Assembly (NCBI GenBank): GCA_022841625.1
Contig: JALHRD010000026.1
Location: 1 to 64,000, forward strand
Origin: Xanthobacteraceae bacterium
GTDB taxonomy: Bacteria; Pseudomonadota; Alphaproteobacteria; Rhizobiales; Xanthobacteraceae
Direction of reading: 5' to 3'
Length of the DNA: 64,000 bases
Shown here: one piece after another, positions 1-6,849 of the stretch
Layout of the letters: the number at the start of each line of letters is the position of its first letter
Numbering within the stretch: position 1 is the stretch's first letter
Notes under the pieces: generated by a model
Told to the model about the DNA's origin: nothing
Database searches by the model: none
The model's input: only the letters and a program-made list of their open reading frames with translations
Program-made: the position numbers and the translations under genes

Positions 1-107
1 CACGCACTCCATCAGGCGACGGCCTTGCGCCGATCCCGTACAGAAGCAAGTCCCCGGCGAGTGGATGACGCAAAAAGGGATTGACTAACCGAGGCCCGTT
101 ACAGAAG

Positions 108-134
108 CCCGGATGAGCGCAGCGATATCCGGGG
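108..134. repeat. Short imperfect palindrome, REP-like
   Basis: The arms CCCGGAT and ATATCCGGGG flank a short GC-rich spacer (gagcgcagcg). This is the form of a common short interspersed palindrome in proteobacteria. Only one copy is seen here. The rest of bases 1-270 holds no gene I can support. An open frame from the left edge ends at a TGA at 82-84, but it is too short to judge. Confidence 0.45.
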
Positions 135-270
135 CGATCCGAATGTGCCGGACGACCGCTAAGGAGCGCGAGTCCCGCAAGAGCCTGCACCCGGGGCGCG
201 CTTGCGCCCGCCCGGCTGGGAGAGGGCGCAACGACGACTGCCTCGCTTTTTGACGCAGTAAGATTAGCCG

Positions 271-600
271 CTATGCTCGCCGCCCACCCGCTTGCTCGAC
301 ATACGATCGCAGCACCGCGTTGATTTTAGTCTGATAACCTCGGCCTTGACGGCGGAAGTAATCGAGCACGTCGCGATCGACACGCATGTTCAACGCCACC
401 TTTGGTTTCGGCATGTCCGCCGTCACCTTCGACCAGTCAATGACCATGCCAGCTTCATCGGGATCGAAAGCCGCCGCCGCTTCGATTTCCCGCCGTGTCA
501 GCTTGGCGGCTTTTCGCCAATTCGAGCGCGTGCCGGAGCGAGCGACAACCTGGTCCAGCCCCTTAGCCGTGTATCTGACGGTATGCTTTTTCTTCGCCAT
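271..600 (-). CDS. brnA: BrnA-family antitoxin
   Basis: 109 aa. The C-terminal part (about residues 67-104, VALNMRVDRDVLDYFRRQG onward) reads as the ribbon-helix-helix DNA-binding region of BrnA antitoxins (COG3514). The basic N-terminus and the acidic middle (FDPDEAG) also fit. In the family BrnA binds and neutralises the BrnT ribonuclease and represses the shared promoter. Its start lies inside the 3' end of the BrnT frame (overlap 563-600), which suggests translational coupling in the usual toxin-first order. Confidence 0.88.
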   Translation of the reverse strand: MAKKKHTVRYTAKGLDQVVARSGTRSNWRKAAKLTRREIEAAAAFDPDEAGMVIDWSKVTADMPKPKVALNMRVDRDVLDYFRRQGRGYQTKINAVLRSYVEQAGGRRA

Positions 601-829
601 GCCGTGATCTCCGAAACGAAATGAGCCTGCGACTCAGTCCGCGCCAAGTCCAGACCACCGAATAAAGCTTGCCTTCGATGGCAGCGACGGTGACGAAACG
701 CGGCTCCTGCCTTCGAACGGACGGTAGGTGGACCGCTGGCCGGCCATCGAAGACCAAGCGGGCATCGCGGAAATCGAGATAATGCTTTCCGAGATTGATT
801 TGCCGCTTGTCCTCATCCCATTCGAACAT
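563..829 (-). CDS. brnT: BrnT-family ribonuclease toxin
   Basis: 88 aa, the usual size. It begins MFEWDEDKRQINLGKHYLDF, the BrnT N-terminal signature with conserved Trp, Lys and His. It ends with the basic LISFRRSRHGEEKAY segment that corresponds to the arginine-rich family motif. BrnT cleaves RNA and is held inactive by the antitoxin encoded just downstream. The two genes overlap by 38 bp. The first ATG at 829 is the only plausible start. Confidence 0.9.
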   Translation of the reverse strand: MFEWDEDKRQINLGKHYLDFRDARLVFDGRPAVHLPSVRRQEPRFVTVAAIEGKLYSVVWTWRGLSRRLISFRRSRHGEEKAYRQIHG

Positions 830-836
830 GGCACGA

Positions 837-856
837 TATAGACATATTGTATAGAC
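837..856 (-). promoter_or_regulatory. Candidate brnTA operator/promoter: two TATAGAC direct repeats
   Basis: TATAGAC occurs at 837-843 and again at 850-856, a 13-bp period, just upstream of the brnT start in an otherwise rare AT-rich patch. BrnA/BrnT operons are autoregulated, so paired sites at this position fit an operator or the -10 region. This is inference from position and repetition. Confidence 0.4.
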
Positions 857-870
857 AAATCAATTAGCGT

Positions 871-903
871 GTAGGATGGGTTGAGCGCCAGCGAAACCCA
901 TCG
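871..903 (+). repeat. GTAGGATGGGTT-type interspersed repeat, copy 1
   Basis: 33 bp starting GTAGGATGGGTTGAGCG and ending CGAAACCCATCG. Its exact reverse complement is at 1025-1057, so the two could form a 33-bp stem across 121 bp. Further copies are at 3249-3279, 3309-3341 and 3360-3391. The 830-1297 gap holds no other supportable feature. Confidence 0.8.
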
Positions 904-1024
904 ACGCTCCCGAGACCCGTCACCGTTCGCCAAAACCACTGCCATCGTTGCCGCCGATGCGGCCGGCCCAATCGGCCGGGTAAACGCCAAGCCGCACCAT
1001 TCGATGAAACGATGAGCGCAGGTA

Positions 1025-1057
1025 CGATGGGTTTCGCTGGCGCTCAACCCATCCTAC
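1025..1057 (-). repeat. GTAGGATGGGTT-type interspersed repeat, copy 2
   Basis: Exact reverse complement of copy 1 over 33 bp. The paired inverted layout resembles a REP doublet. Confidence 0.8.
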
Positions 1058-1297
1058 AAGACTGAAATTTGCGGGGTACCGGGCGTTGTAAAATTACAAC
1101 AGGCAATGGAATTGTTGCTTTGTTGAGAACCGCCTGCCGGCGATACCTCGACTCGGTACCGGGGGGGGTAGCCTTGATTCTCAGGAGCCTTGCGACTCGG
1201 GGGAATGGTGGCGGGCACGCCTGATCGTTGATTTTATCATTGGTTTTGCGCCCCAGAGCAGCGAGGGGGACATGTTGTGAATCGAGAGGGAAGTGTC

Positions 1298-2629
1298 ATG
1301 AATGGCGTCCGGATGAATGCCTTCCGTTGGTCGCCATCGCGGGGGATGCACACGGCCGCCGCCGCGCTTGGCTTGGCGCTGATTGTCGGCATCGGCACGC
1401 CGCCGGCGCGGGCGCAATTCGTCTGCGATAGCGACGCAGCCGGCGAGAGCGGCGCCAGCGCCACCGCGGTGGGGAGTGGCAACAACGTCGCCTGCGGCAC
1501 CAATGCCAATGCCAGCGGTGCCGGCAGCGCCAACACCGCGAGCGGGAACTTCGCCAACGCCAGCGGCAACAGCAGCTTCAACACCGCGACCGGGGGCAGC
1601 GCCAACGCCAGCGGCAACAGCAGCTTCAACATCGCGAGCGGGTTCAACTCCAACGCCAGCGGCAATAGCAGCATCAACACCGCAAGCGGGACCGGCGCCA
1701 ACGCCAGCGGCACCGGCAGCCTCAACACCGCGAGCGGGGCCGACGCCAACGCCAGCGGTGCCGGCAGCGGCAACACCGCGACCGGGCGCAGCGCCACCGC
1801 CTCCGGTGACAACAGCGGCAACACCGCAACCGGAATCGGCGCCAACGCCAGCGGCGCCGGCAGCTTCAACACCGCGAGCGGGAGAATCTCCAACGCCAGC
1901 GGGGATGGCGGCGTCAACGTTGCGATCGGGAACATCGCCAATGCGAGCGGCACTGCCAGCTTCAACGCCGCGATCGGGAGCAACGCCAACGCCGGCGGCG
2001 CCAACAGTCAGAACATCGCGATCGGGAACCTCGCCAACGCCAGCGGCGCCGGCACCAATAATACCGCCGTGGGCGCCAATTCGATCGCCACCGGCGCCAA
2101 TGCCTCCGCCTTCGGCCATGGCACGCAGGCAATACATGCCAATGCCACAGCCATCGGCAACGGCGCCTTCACCACCCGCGCCAACCAGCAAATGTTCGGC
2201 ACCGCCGCCAATACCTACACAATGGCCGGCATCGCCTCGGCGGCGAGCGCGGCGGCGCAGACCGGGCCGACGTCACTCGTCACTGCCGACGCCTCCGGCA
2301 ATCTCGCCACCACCTCGCTTGCGGCGCTCGGGCTGGCTTCGGCGGGCGACATCAGCGCGATCAATAGTCGGATCGACGATCTCGCGAGCCGCAGCAGCAA
2401 AGCCTATGCCGGCATCGCCATGGCCTTCGCCATGGCCGGCGCGCCGACCGTGCTGCCGAACGAGACCTTCGTGACCAGCGTGAACTGGGGCACGTTCCAG
2501 GGCGCGCATGGCTTCGCGGTCAGCAGCGCCTATCGCATCGGCCACAACATGCAGATCAATGGCGGCATCGCGATGTCGCCCAACCAAAGCCTGGTCGCGG
2601 GGCGTGCCGGCGTCCGCTTTGGCTGGTAA
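1298..2629 (+). CDS. YadA-like trimeric autotransporter adhesin
   Basis: About 443 aa. It has an extended N-terminus, a hydrophobic signal core (AALGLALIVGIG) and a likely cleavage after PPARA. Twelve contiguous 16-residue repeats of the form NASGxxSxNxAxGxxx then follow (1508-2083), typical of YadA/Hia head repeats. Next come neck-like sequence, a short coiled stalk (AGDISAINSRIDDLA) and a C-terminal anchor of alternating strands ending in AGVRFGW, an aromatic terminus as needed for outer-membrane insertion. Two cysteines flank the repeat start (C50 and C73 counted from the GTG at 1277). The ATG at 1298 has GAGAGGGAAG ahead of it. The GTG at 1277 with GAGGGGGA is the alternative. The passenger is short, so it may be a minor adhesin. 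The ligand is unknown. Confidence 0.87.
   Translation: MNGVRMNAFRWSPSRGMHTAAAALGLALIVGIGTPPARAQFVCDSDAAGESGASATAVGSGNNVACGTNANASGAGSANTASGNFANASGNSSFNTATGGSANASGNSSFNIASGFNSNASGNSSINTASGTGANASGTGSLNTASGADANASGAGSGNTATGRSATASGDNSGNTATGIGANASGAGSFNTASGRISNASGDGGVNVAIGNIANASGTASFNAAIGSNANAGGANSQNIAIGNLANASGAGTNNTAVGANSIATGANASAFGHGTQAIHANATAIGNGAFTTRANQQMFGTAANTYTMAGIASAASAAAQTGPTSLVTADASGNLATTSLAALGLASAGDISAINSRIDDLASRSSKAYAGIAMAFAMAGAPTVLPNETFVTSVNWGTFQGAHGFAVSSAYRIGHNMQINGGIAMSPNQSLVAGRAGVRFGW
1508..2083 (+). repeat. Twelve 48-bp coding repeats (YadA head)
   Basis: Twelve in-phase 48-bp units encode the 16-residue head repeat. Units 2-5 are the most alike (NASGNSS, NASGTGS). Later units drift to xAIG endings. 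No unit is broken, so phase is held by selection. The low stop density leaves several other frames open across this region. Confidence 0.88.
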
Positions 2630-2665
2630 CATCGGCGCCGGCGCCATAACGGCGGCCGGCCACCG

Positions 2666-3214
2666 ATGGGACTGCCGATGCGGGCTTTGATTGTCGCGGC
2701 ACTGCTGATGCTGGCGGTGCCTAATGTCGCCTGGGCGGAGCAGAAAGCGGCGCCGAAAGACGCCAGCAAGGAAACGCCCGCCGATCCGGCGGCGAACCTG
2801 CCGGTCACCATCGAGCAGACGCTCTATCTGATCCGCGCCACGCTGTTGACGCTGAACGACGCCAACCGTACCGGCAATTACACCGTGCTGCGCGATCTCG
2901 CCGCGCCGGAATTCCAGGCCGCAAACACCGCCGCCGACCTGGCGCAGGTGTTTGCGGATTTGCGGCGGCGCAATTTCGACCTGTTCGCAGTCGCGCTTGC
3001 CGCGCCGCAACTCGCCACGCCGCCTTATCTCGACCCCAACAAGATGCTGCGGCTGACCGGCCACTTCCCGACCCGGCCGCTGCAGATCAATTTCGATCTC
3101 ACCTTCCAAACCGTCAACGGCCTCTGGCGGCTGCATGGCATTTCAGTCGCCACGCCGCCAGCGCCGCCGCCGGAATCGCCGGCCGGCAAGAAAGTTGCGC
3201 CGAAGAAGAATTGA
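2666..3214 (+). CDS. Exported protein of unknown function, NTF2-like/DUF4864-like
   Basis: 182 aa. It has a signal peptide (MRALIVAALLMLAVPNVAWA), a Lys/Pro/Ala-rich linker, then a folded domain from about residue 45. That domain begins with a helix (IEQTLYLIRATLLTLNDANRTGNY), then LRDLAAPEFQ, and ends with strands (INFDLTFQTVNGLWRLHGISV), the alternation expected of an NTF2-like cone fold. The tail is Pro/Lys-rich. It follows the adhesin by 36 bp on the same strand and may be co-transcribed. An alternative start is the ATG at 2678. No catalytic motif was seen. Confidence 0.7.
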   Translation: MGLPMRALIVAALLMLAVPNVAWAEQKAAPKDASKETPADPAANLPVTIEQTLYLIRATLLTLNDANRTGNYTVLRDLAAPEFQAANTAADLAQVFADLRRRNFDLFAVALAAPQLATPPYLDPNKMLRLTGHFPTRPLQINFDLTFQTVNGLWRLHGISVATPPAPPPESPAGKKVAPKKN

Positions 3215-3248
3215 GATGGTTCGAAGGCGACGCGTGCGTCGCATCGCC

Positions 3249-3279
3249 GTAGGATGGGTTGAACACGGCGAAACCCATC
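3249..3279 (+). repeat. GTAGGATGGGTT-type repeat, copy 3
   Basis: Shares both arms with copies 1 and 2 (GTAGGATGGGTTGA and CGAAACCCATC) with a changed centre (ACACGG). It lies between convergent genes. Confidence 0.75.
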
Positions 3280-3308
3280 ACCGCAACACCAATCGTTTGC
3301 CGAAAGAC

Positions 3309-3341
3309 GATGGGTTTCGCGAAACGCTCAACCCATCCTAC
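3309..3341 (-). repeat. GTAGGATGGGTT-type repeat, copy 4
   Basis: Inverted relative to copy 3 and 29 bp from it. Arms are conserved and the centre differs. Confidence 0.75.
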
Positions 3342-3359
3342 AAATCTGCGCCATAGCCC

Positions 3360-3391
3360 GTAGGATGGGTTGAGCCCTTGCGAAACCCATC
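3360..3391 (+). repeat. GTAGGATGGGTT-type repeat, copy 5
   Basis: Direct orientation again, 18 bp after copy 4 and 9 bp before the 3' end of the flavin reductase gene. Three copies in 143 bp fill the gap between the convergent genes. Confidence 0.75.
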
Positions 3392-3400
3392 CCCTTTCCC

Positions 3401-4039
3401 CTACTCCGCCGCCTGCTTATCGCCGGGATCGCCGTCGCTGTTGGCGGGCCGCGCCACCGCGAACACCTTGTCGACCACCGCATAGTCGGAATAGCCGCAG
3501 CGCGCGATCGGCGCCATCGCAGCGGTGTCGAGCCGGCCGTTCTTGAGGAAGCGCTCGTCGATATGCACGCCCACCACTTGGCCGAACACCACATGGCGAT
3601 CGACCGGCACGCCGTCGAGATTGTCGAGCGCGACGATCTGCAGGAGCTTGCATTCGAGCGCCGCCGGCGAGGCCGCCACCCGCGGCGGCCGCACCAGCCG
3701 CGACGGCGCGGGCGCTAATCCGGCCTCGGCCATTTCATTGATGCCGCGCGCAAAACTCGCCGAAGTCGCGACCACGGCGCTGCGCAGATCGAAGCTCGCA
3801 AAATTGCAGACGAACTCCTTGGTTTCGGCAATGAAGGTCAGCGAGTCCTTGTAGCCGTCGGATGAGAACATGACGATCGGCGGATCGTCCGACACCGCAT
3901 TGAAGAACGAATAGGGCGCGAGATTGATCTCGCCCTTGGCGCTGATCGCGGTGATCCAGCCGACCGGCCGCGGCGAGACGATCGCCTTGAACGGATCGCG
4001 CGGCAGACCGTGATTGTTGGTGCGGGTTTCGTAGAACAT
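3401..4039 (-). CDS. Flavin reductase family protein (FMN-binding split barrel)
   Basis: 212 aa from the ATG at 4039. The sequence DPFKAIVSPRPVGWITAIS, then NLAPYSFFNAVSDDPPIVMFS, is the hallmark of the DIM6/NTAB flavin-reductase-like family, where this region binds FMN. LECKLLQIVALDN and HVVFGQVVGVHID continue the barrel. Members reduce FMN or act as flavoprotein oxidoreductases; the substrate cannot be told. A longer reading from 4081 enters the heptamer-repeat region, whereas 4039 has GAGAGAGAG just upstream. It lies downstream of the nitroreductase gene on the same strand, another flavoprotein. Confidence 0.87.
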   Translation of the reverse strand: MFYETRTNNHGLPRDPFKAIVSPRPVGWITAISAKGEINLAPYSFFNAVSDDPPIVMFSSDGYKDSLTFIAETKEFVCNFASFDLRSAVVATSASFARGINEMAEAGLAPAPSRLVRPPRVAASPAALECKLLQIVALDNLDGVPVDRHVVFGQVVGVHIDERFLKNGRLDTAAMAPIARCGYSDYAVVDKVFAVARPANSDGDPGDKQAAE

Positions 4040-4056
4040 GCTCTCTCTCAAAAAAA

Positions 4057-4140
4057 GCGAATAGCGAATAGTAAGAGGCAAAGCGAGGTTACATCTTCTT
4101 CCTATTCGCTATTCGCTATTCGCTATTCGCTATTCGCTAT
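4057..4140. repeat. TATTCGC heptamer repeats with inverted copies
   Basis: TATTCGC is repeated about five and a half times from 4103 to 4140. Two inverted copies (GCGAATA) lie near 4057-4071, so the transcript could fold into a hairpin between the nitroreductase and flavin reductase genes. On the minus strand the first repeat unit supplies the TAG stop of the nitroreductase gene (4137-4139). Confidence 0.85.
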
Positions 4141-4706
4141 TGTCCAAACCGCGTGGCGATCTCGCCCAGCGGCGGCCGCGGCCGGTCTTCCGGCGGTTCG
4201 CGCGGCGTGCCGATATGAATAAAGCCGGCAATCTTTTCGTTGTCCGTAACCCCAAGCGCCGTGAGCGCATTGCGGTCATAGGCATACCATTCGGTGATCC
4301 AATTCGCGCCGAAGCCGAGCGCATGCGCGGCCAGCACCAAGCTCATGGCGGCGGCGCCGGCCGACAAGACCTGCTCCCATTCCGGAATTTTCACATGTGG
4401 CGCGGCGCGGCTGACCACCGCGATCACCAATGGCGCGCGGGTTAGCCGCTTGCGCTCGTTGTCGACATGCTCGGGCTTGCTGTCGGGATATTTGAGACGA
4501 AACGCCGACGCGATCGCCTCGCCGGCGGCGGCGCGCGCCTCGCCCTCGAACACGATAAACCGCCACGGCACCAGCTTGCCGTGGTCGGGCACCCGCGAAG
4601 CCACGGTCAGCAGGGTATCGATCTGGGCCGCGCTCGGCCCGGGAGCAATAAGCTCCACCGGCTTCAGCGATCGGCGGGTTTTGAGCAGTTCCAGGGCATC
4701 CGTCAT
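4137..4706 (-). CDS. Nitroreductase family protein (YdjA-like)
   Basis: 189 aa, close to the family length. LLKTRRSLKPVELIAPGPS is the N-terminal FMN-phosphate-binding arginine region. SRVPDHGKLVPWRFIV is the YdjA/TdhA-type variant of the substrate and FMN loop. GFGANWITEW and FIHIGTPREPPEDRPRP match the C-terminal part. Such proteins are dimeric FMN oxidoreductases using NAD(P)H; the natural substrate is unknown. The stop codon lies in the adjoining heptamer repeat. Confidence 0.9.
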   Translation of the reverse strand: MTDALELLKTRRSLKPVELIAPGPSAAQIDTLLTVASRVPDHGKLVPWRFIVFEGEARAAAGEAIASAFRLKYPDSKPEHVDNERKRLTRAPLVIAVVSRAAPHVKIPEWEQVLSAGAAAMSLVLAAHALGFGANWITEWYAYDRNALTALGVTDNEKIAGFIHIGTPREPPEDRPRPPLGEIATRFGQ

Positions 4707-4828
4707 GGTTTTTTCCGTAATTTCGGCTGCGCTACCATAAGAATTGGCTCAAAGCCACCGAAGAAGCCATCCTTAACGTCCAAGTTGCGGCTTGAATTCG
4801 CCTAGATTTCGTACAAAACCCATCCTTG

Positions 4829-5860
4829 ATGGGAGTGGAATCGACCGCAACGGGGCGCCGCCGCCACCTGATGGGGGCATCGGCGATTGTTTTGTGCGCC
4901 GTCGTCATTGGCGTCACCGACGCGGCGCGCGCGCAGATCTTCAATCTGCCGACCATCCGCCCACCAGCCGACATTCCCGAAGCTCCGGCGCCCGACACCG
5001 CCGCGCCGCCCGCGCTGCGCGGGCCGACGCTGCAAGCGCTGCCGCCGCCCGCCAACCCCGCGCCGGCGCAACGGCCGGCACCGCCACCCGCACAGGCGGC
5101 GCAGCCGCAACTTATGCTCGCCGCCCGCTATGGCTCCAATCTGCCGCAGATCACCAGCGGCCTGCATTGGCGGATCTATCCGGTGAAACCCGATACAGCC
5201 GGCGTGTTTCGTCCGCTCAAGGAAGAGCGCACCGCCACACCGGTGATCTCGCTACCGCCCGGCAATTATGTCGTGCATGTCGGCTTCGGTCTCGCCAGCG
5301 CGACGCGGACCGTGCAACTGCGTTCCGACACGCGCGAGATATTCGAGATTCCCGCCGGCGGGCTGCGCATTCACGGCCGGGTCGGCGACGCCCGCATCCC
5401 GCAGGGCCAGGTTGCGTTCGATCTCTATCCCGGCAGCCAGTTCGAGCCCGGCGACCGCCGCGTTCTCGCGCAATCGGTTGCGGCCGGCGACGTGATCCTG
5501 GTGCCGGAAGGCACCTATCACATTGTTTCACGCTATGGCGACGGTAACGCGGTGGTTCGCTCCGACATCCGGGTGCAGACCGGCAAGCTGATCGACGCGG
5601 TCGTCACCCATCGCGCCGCGATCATTACGCTGAAACTTGTGAGCCAATATGGCGGCGAGGCGCGCGCCAATACCCAATGGACAGTGCTGACGCCGGGCGG
5701 CGATGTGGTCAAGGAATCGATTGGCGCGTTCCCCCGGGTGATCCTGGCGGAAGGCGAATATCGCGCCATCGCGCGCAGCGACGACGGCGAGCGGCCCTAT
5801 GAGCGCACCTTCAAGGTGGTCACCGGGGTCGATACCGAGGTCGAGGTGCTGGCGCGCTGA
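4829..5860 (+). CDS. Exported beta-rich protein of unknown function
   Basis: 343 aa from the ATG at 4829. It has a signal peptide (MGASAIVLCAVVIGVTDAARA), a long Pro/Ala-rich linker (to about residue 90), then several beta-sandwich-like units. Each contains a strand, a PPGNYVVHVGFG / PEGTYHIVSRYGDG / AEGEYRAIARSDDG turn and another strand. These three related (P/E)xGxY motifs suggest three PEGA- or carboxypeptidase-regulatory-like repeats. No enzymatic motif is seen. It probably sits in the periplasm or on the envelope. A TTG directly before the ATG, or the ATG at 4868, are alternative starts. Confidence 0.7.
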   Translation: MGVESTATGRRRHLMGASAIVLCAVVIGVTDAARAQIFNLPTIRPPADIPEAPAPDTAAPPALRGPTLQALPPPANPAPAQRPAPPPAQAAQPQLMLAARYGSNLPQITSGLHWRIYPVKPDTAGVFRPLKEERTATPVISLPPGNYVVHVGFGLASATRTVQLRSDTREIFEIPAGGLRIHGRVGDARIPQGQVAFDLYPGSQFEPGDRRVLAQSVAAGDVILVPEGTYHIVSRYGDGNAVVRSDIRVQTGKLIDAVVTHRAAIITLKLVSQYGGEARANTQWTVLTPGGDVVKESIGAFPRVILAEGEYRAIARSDDGERPYERTFKVVTGVDTEVEVLAR

Positions 5861-5983
5861 CGCGCCGGCCTAACCACATCATCCATTCGGCGGCGCCGCC
5901 TCGCTATCGGAGGGGCTGGCGCCGATTGTGCCGTGCGATAGATTGGCCGCTCTGGTCGCGGCTTCCTCGAAGGAGAGAGTATC

Positions 5984-6766
5984 ATGCCGTGCTTGTTGCG
6001 TTTCTCCCGCTCGCCGCTCGCGGTTATTGCGCTCGTGGGCATCACGACGGTCGCCGCCCAGCCGCTCGACGTTCCCTATGTGCCGACACCGCAGGAGGTC
6101 GTCGACCGGATGCTGCAACTGGGCAAGATCAGGGCCGGCGAATTTCATATCGATCTCGGATCCGGCGACGGCCGTATTGCGGTGACATCGGCTTCCAAAT
6201 ACGGCGCGCGTTCGCTGGGGGTCGATCTCAATCCGGTGCGGATCGAAGAGGCGCGCGCCAACGCCAAGAAAGCCAATGTCAGCGATCGCGCGCTGTTTGA
6301 GCTGAAGAACCTGTTTGAGACCGATATCGGCAAGGCCGACATCGTCACCATGTATCTCTTGCCGTCGGTCAACATCGATCTGCGGCCGAAGGTGTTACGC
6401 GACATGTGGCCAGGCACCCGCATCGTCTCGCACGCCTTCGACATGGGCGACTGGAAACCCGACCACCGCGAAAGCGTGATCGGCCGCACGGTCTATCTCT
6501 GGGTGATACCGGCGCGGGTGCAAGGCCGTTGGAGCGTTGAGGGTTCGCACCAGTTTACCGTCAATATTCAGCAGCAGTACCAGGAAATCAGCGGCACTGC
6601 CGAATTCGGCGGCAAATCGGTGCCGCTGAGGGATGCCGCGCTCAGCGGCGCCGAGATCGGCTTCGCGATCGACATCGACGGCATGCCGATCCGTTTCCAA
6701 GGCATCGTAACTGGCGACCGGATCGACGGCCGGCGCGACGAATGGCGGGCGGCGCGCGCCAAATGA
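5984..6766 (+). CDS. Exported class I SAM-dependent methyltransferase
   Basis: 260 aa. A hydrophobic N-terminus (SPLAVIALVGITTVAAQ) looks like a signal peptide. PYVPTPQEVVDRMLQLG then leads into motif I, HIDLGSGDGRIAV. GVDLNPVRIEEAR supplies the acidic residue for the ribose, and DIVTMYLLPSVN is the motif IV region. The C-terminal third (FTVNIQQQYQEISGTAEFGG) is a separate beta domain. The family is known, but how an exported enzyme would receive SAM is not clear from sequence. A good ribosome site (GGAGAGAG) precedes the ATG. Confidence 0.82.
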   Translation: MPCLLRFSRSPLAVIALVGITTVAAQPLDVPYVPTPQEVVDRMLQLGKIRAGEFHIDLGSGDGRIAVTSASKYGARSLGVDLNPVRIEEARANAKKANVSDRALFELKNLFETDIGKADIVTMYLLPSVNIDLRPKVLRDMWPGTRIVSHAFDMGDWKPDHRESVIGRTVYLWVIPARVQGRWSVEGSHQFTVNIQQQYQEISGTAEFGGKSVPLRDAALSGAEIGFAIDIDGMPIRFQGIVTGDRIDGRRDEWRAARAK

Positions 6767-6849
6767 AGCGCACCGTGTGAAGCGTACCAAGTTAACGCTT
6801 ATCCCGTATCGCACGCACGATCGTTCGTGTCCGACCATTTGAGCAGGCC

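Noticed and set aside
1508-2083. Repeat array possibly a CRISPR
   Set aside because: Units are contiguous without spacers, in phase with a protein and not palindromic.
1181-2474. Long open frames on both strands across the adhesin repeats
   Set aside because: The 48-bp repeats and high GC remove stop codons in several frames. Only the frame with signal peptide, head repeats and anchor is credible.
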